A DNA stretch of 15,201 bases from JALZVT01 sp964519335 (GTDB taxonomy: Bacteria > Pseudomonadota > Gammaproteobacteria > Pseudomonadales > Azotimanducaceae): positions 1 through 15,201 of the forward strand of contig CAZFIA010000102.1 in the NCBI GenBank assembly GCA_964519335.1, given 5' to 3'. A program made the position numbers and the translations under genes. Positions 13,717 through 15,201 of this stretch are shown in pieces (the first letter of the stretch is position 1; every line of letters starts with the position of its first letter). The notes under the pieces are model-generated. The model worked only from the letters and a program-made list of their open reading frames with translations, did not search any database and had not been told where the DNA came from.

Positions 13717-14186
13717 GCGCAAGCACCGCGAGCGATCAACGCCTGTCAGATCTAAAAAAAGAAGACGCCCTGCCGGAGCGTAACCACACCCCTTCTAACG
13801 CTGAGTTGTTTTTTTACAACGCGGCCCTGTGGAACGCCCATCGCATTCACTACGATTTGCCTTACGCGCAAAACGACGAGGGCTACGACGGCCTGGTGAT
13901 CGCCGGCCCACAAATGGGTGACTGGATGACTCAGGTTATTGATAACCTGATGGCAGACGCCGCCGACGGCGATGAGTTTATGCTTGCAAACCTCGCCTAT
14001 AGCAACCGCAGTGCCGCTTATATCGGCGAAACGCTGCTAACGGGCGGGGCGGTCACTGACGTGGTTCTCGACAACGCCGAGCCGCCACAGGTGCAGCAGA
14101 TCGACGTTGAACTGTTTGTGAAAAACCAGCAGGGCGAAGTGATTACACCAGGCACCGCGGTTCTGAAACGAATCGCAGCCGGCTAG
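13713..14186 (+). CDS. MaoC/HTD2-type hydratase, catalytic-domain subunit
   Basis: 157 residues carrying the hydratase-type active site ALWNAHRIHYDLPYA (38-52: N41, H43, H46, D48), close to the N-P-H-R-I-H-Y-D pattern of MaoC/HTD2-like 3-hydroxyacyl dehydratases, followed by EGYDGLVIAGPQMGDWM (56-72). It is predicted to hydrate an enoyl-CoA or dehydrate a 3-hydroxyacyl-CoA in beta-oxidation of the acid activated by the neighbouring ligases. It overlaps the previous gene by four bases (ATGA). Its TAG stop lies in the tetranucleotide CTAG that also gives the opposite-strand quinoprotein stop, so the two genes overlap tail to tail. Confidence 0.88.
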   Translation: MSASTASDQRLSDLKKEDALPERNHTPSNAELFFYNAALWNAHRIHYDLPYAQNDEGYDGLVIAGPQMGDWMTQVIDNLMADAADGDEFMLANLAYSNRSAAYIGETLLTGGAVTDVVLDNAEPPQVQQIDVELFVKNQQGEVITPGTAVLKRIAAG

Positions 14187-15201
14187 GGCAGTTCGAGCAT
14201 AAGCAGCAGGTTACCGGCCATATGATTGTAGAGGCCGTAGCCCGAGCTAAGCACCACGCGACCGTCTTGTGCAACGGGTCCGGCAGCGCCGCCAAACGAA
14301 CCTCCTGTTGTGGTTCCTCCGCTTGCAACATCAAAGGCAACGGTGGTATCGAGCTCATACACTTGCTTTCCTGTTGCGGCTTCGTAGCCGTACATTACCC
14401 CGTCCATTCCACCCGCGAGCACCATGTCATTAATCACGCTAATCGATTGCGATATTCCCGGGTGACAAAAATTGCGACCCGCGCAGGCATCCGGTGTTTG
14501 CGCATACCAAATCGATTCGCCTGTTTCTATGTCGAGCGCGTGGACGCCTGGGCGGTCCGGTGTTGGGTAGCTACGGCCATCAGCCATATCTGAGATGGGC
14601 ACGTAGATGCGTTCGCTGTCTGCCGCTATGCCAAAGTGCACGCCACCTTGAATACCACCCCGACCGACACGCTGTGACCAAACCAGCTTTCCTGTGTCTG
14701 CATTCACTGCATGCACCAGTCCAGATTTCTGCCCACCAATCACTAAGTCTTGGCCGGTATCGGTGGTGACGATCAAGGTCGCCGCACCAAAATCGTAGTC
14801 AGGGCCATCTTCTTCTGGGCAGTTGTCTGGCGTGTTGGTTCCGCACGCGGTGTTCCAGGCATCATTTGCAGTGCCCTGCCAGATCCACACCGTTGCACCG
14901 CTGTCGAGATCTATGGCAATGAGCGCATCAGAGGTGTCTGTCGCTGGCGAGGAGGCGTTCTCTCCCGTGCCGACGTATAGGCGCCGACGTTTCTCATCAA
15001 TGCTTGGGCTGTTCCAAATTACGGCGCCAGAAGGACCGTATTGCGTCGTACCCGACGCATTTTTGCCCAGCGCCGCCGGTACTTGCGCAATGGTAAAGGT
15101 TTGCCAATCGATCTTGCCTGAGCGTCGATCCATGGCCACCACTGAACCGCGGAACGTGCAGCATTCGTATTGAGGGTCCAGTGCGCTACTGACTTCGAGT
15201 G
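14183..15201 (-). CDS. PQQ-type quinoprotein (beta-propeller) dehydrogenase, 5' end outside window
   Basis: A partial protein: the frame stays open from the stop at 14183 to the right edge (338 complete codons visible), so the true start and any signal peptide lie beyond 15201. A GTG at 15142 is not the start, because the homology-bearing frame continues through it. Vicinal cysteines in QYECCTFRGS (near 15140-15172) match the disulfide pair near the cofactor of PQQ alcohol dehydrogenases. W-motif repeats such as ALIAIDLDSGATVWIWQG, HAVNADTGKLVWSQRVG and HALDIETGESIWYAQT mark successive propeller blades. DGPDYDFGAATLIVTT, then GGQKSGLVHAVN, and GGIQGGVHFGIAADSERIYVP resemble the polyvinyl-alcohol-dehydrogenase-like branch. 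The family oxidises alcohols in the periplasm and passes electrons to cytochrome c. The substrate is unknown. Confidence 0.88.
   Translation of the reverse strand, partial: LEVSSALDPQYECCTFRGSVVAMDRRSGKIDWQTFTIAQVPAALGKNASGTTQYGPSGAVIWNSPSIDEKRRRLYVGTGENASSPATDTSDALIAIDLDSGATVWIWQGTANDAWNTACGTNTPDNCPEEDGPDYDFGAATLIVTTDTGQDLVIGGQKSGLVHAVNADTGKLVWSQRVGRGGIQGGVHFGIAADSERIYVPISDMADGRSYPTPDRPGVHALDIETGESIWYAQTPDACAGRNFCHPGISQSISVINDMVLAGGMDGVMYGYEAATGKQVYELDTTVAFDVASGGTTTGGSFGGAAGPVAQDGRVVLSSGYGLYNHMAGNLLLMLELP

Overview
The window looks like a scaffolded assembly, probably metagenomic or draft, of a free-living and plausibly marine gammaproteobacterium. This placement rests on the general look of the proteins (RecQ, pyruvate phosphate dikinase, lipoprotein MsrA and a lipid/terpenoid-type catabolic set) and not on any marker gene. 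Strong Shine-Dalgarno sites, short intergenic gaps and ordinary use of TAA, TAG and TGA stops fit a normal bacterial code. No rRNA, tRNA, CRISPR array or transposon was seen. No gene-free stretch exceeds 300 bases; the longest are about 197 and 164 bases.

Left part (1-5764), all genes on the minus strand. In transcription order these are msrA (a lipoprotein peptide-methionine sulfoxide reductase), ppdK (pyruvate, phosphate dikinase), recQ (DNA helicase) and a 93-residue protein of unknown function. The last three are closely spaced and end at a strong, probably bidirectional terminator at 23-55. This is mostly housekeeping content.

Middle part (5864-9630), plus strand, starting from a divergent intergenic region shared with msrA. 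It holds a secreted protein of unknown function, a redoxin-like protein and an acyl-CoA synthetase. The redoxin reading frame (6953-8092) is interrupted by one in-frame TGA at 7433-7435, exactly where a thioredoxin-fold protein carries its catalytic cysteine (W-S-S-W-TGA-G-C). A hairpin with the geometry of a bacterial SECIS element starts 5 nt after the TGA. The best reading is a selenocysteine-containing redoxin (Sec161) that ordinary gene callers would split into two wrong genes. This is the most notable find.

Right part (9633-15201). A cytochrome P450 on the minus strand is interrupted by a run of 100 N. The 55 bases on each side of the gap are identical, and collapsing them restores one intact 434-residue P450 with a complete heme-binding motif, so the gap is an assembly artefact. 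Divergent from the P450 runs a tight plus-strand operon: a SnoaL/NTF2-like protein, a second acyl-CoA synthetase, and two adjacent MaoC-type hot-dog hydratase genes. A PQQ-type quinoprotein dehydrogenase on the minus strand closes the window and runs off its right edge.

Taken together, 8107-15201 looks like a catabolic cluster: oxidation by P450 and quinoprotein, CoA activation by two ligases, and beta-oxidation-type hydration by the MaoC pair. The substrate could be a hydrophobic, alcohol- or acid-bearing compound such as a terpenoid, sterol side chain or branched acid, but it cannot be read from the sequence.
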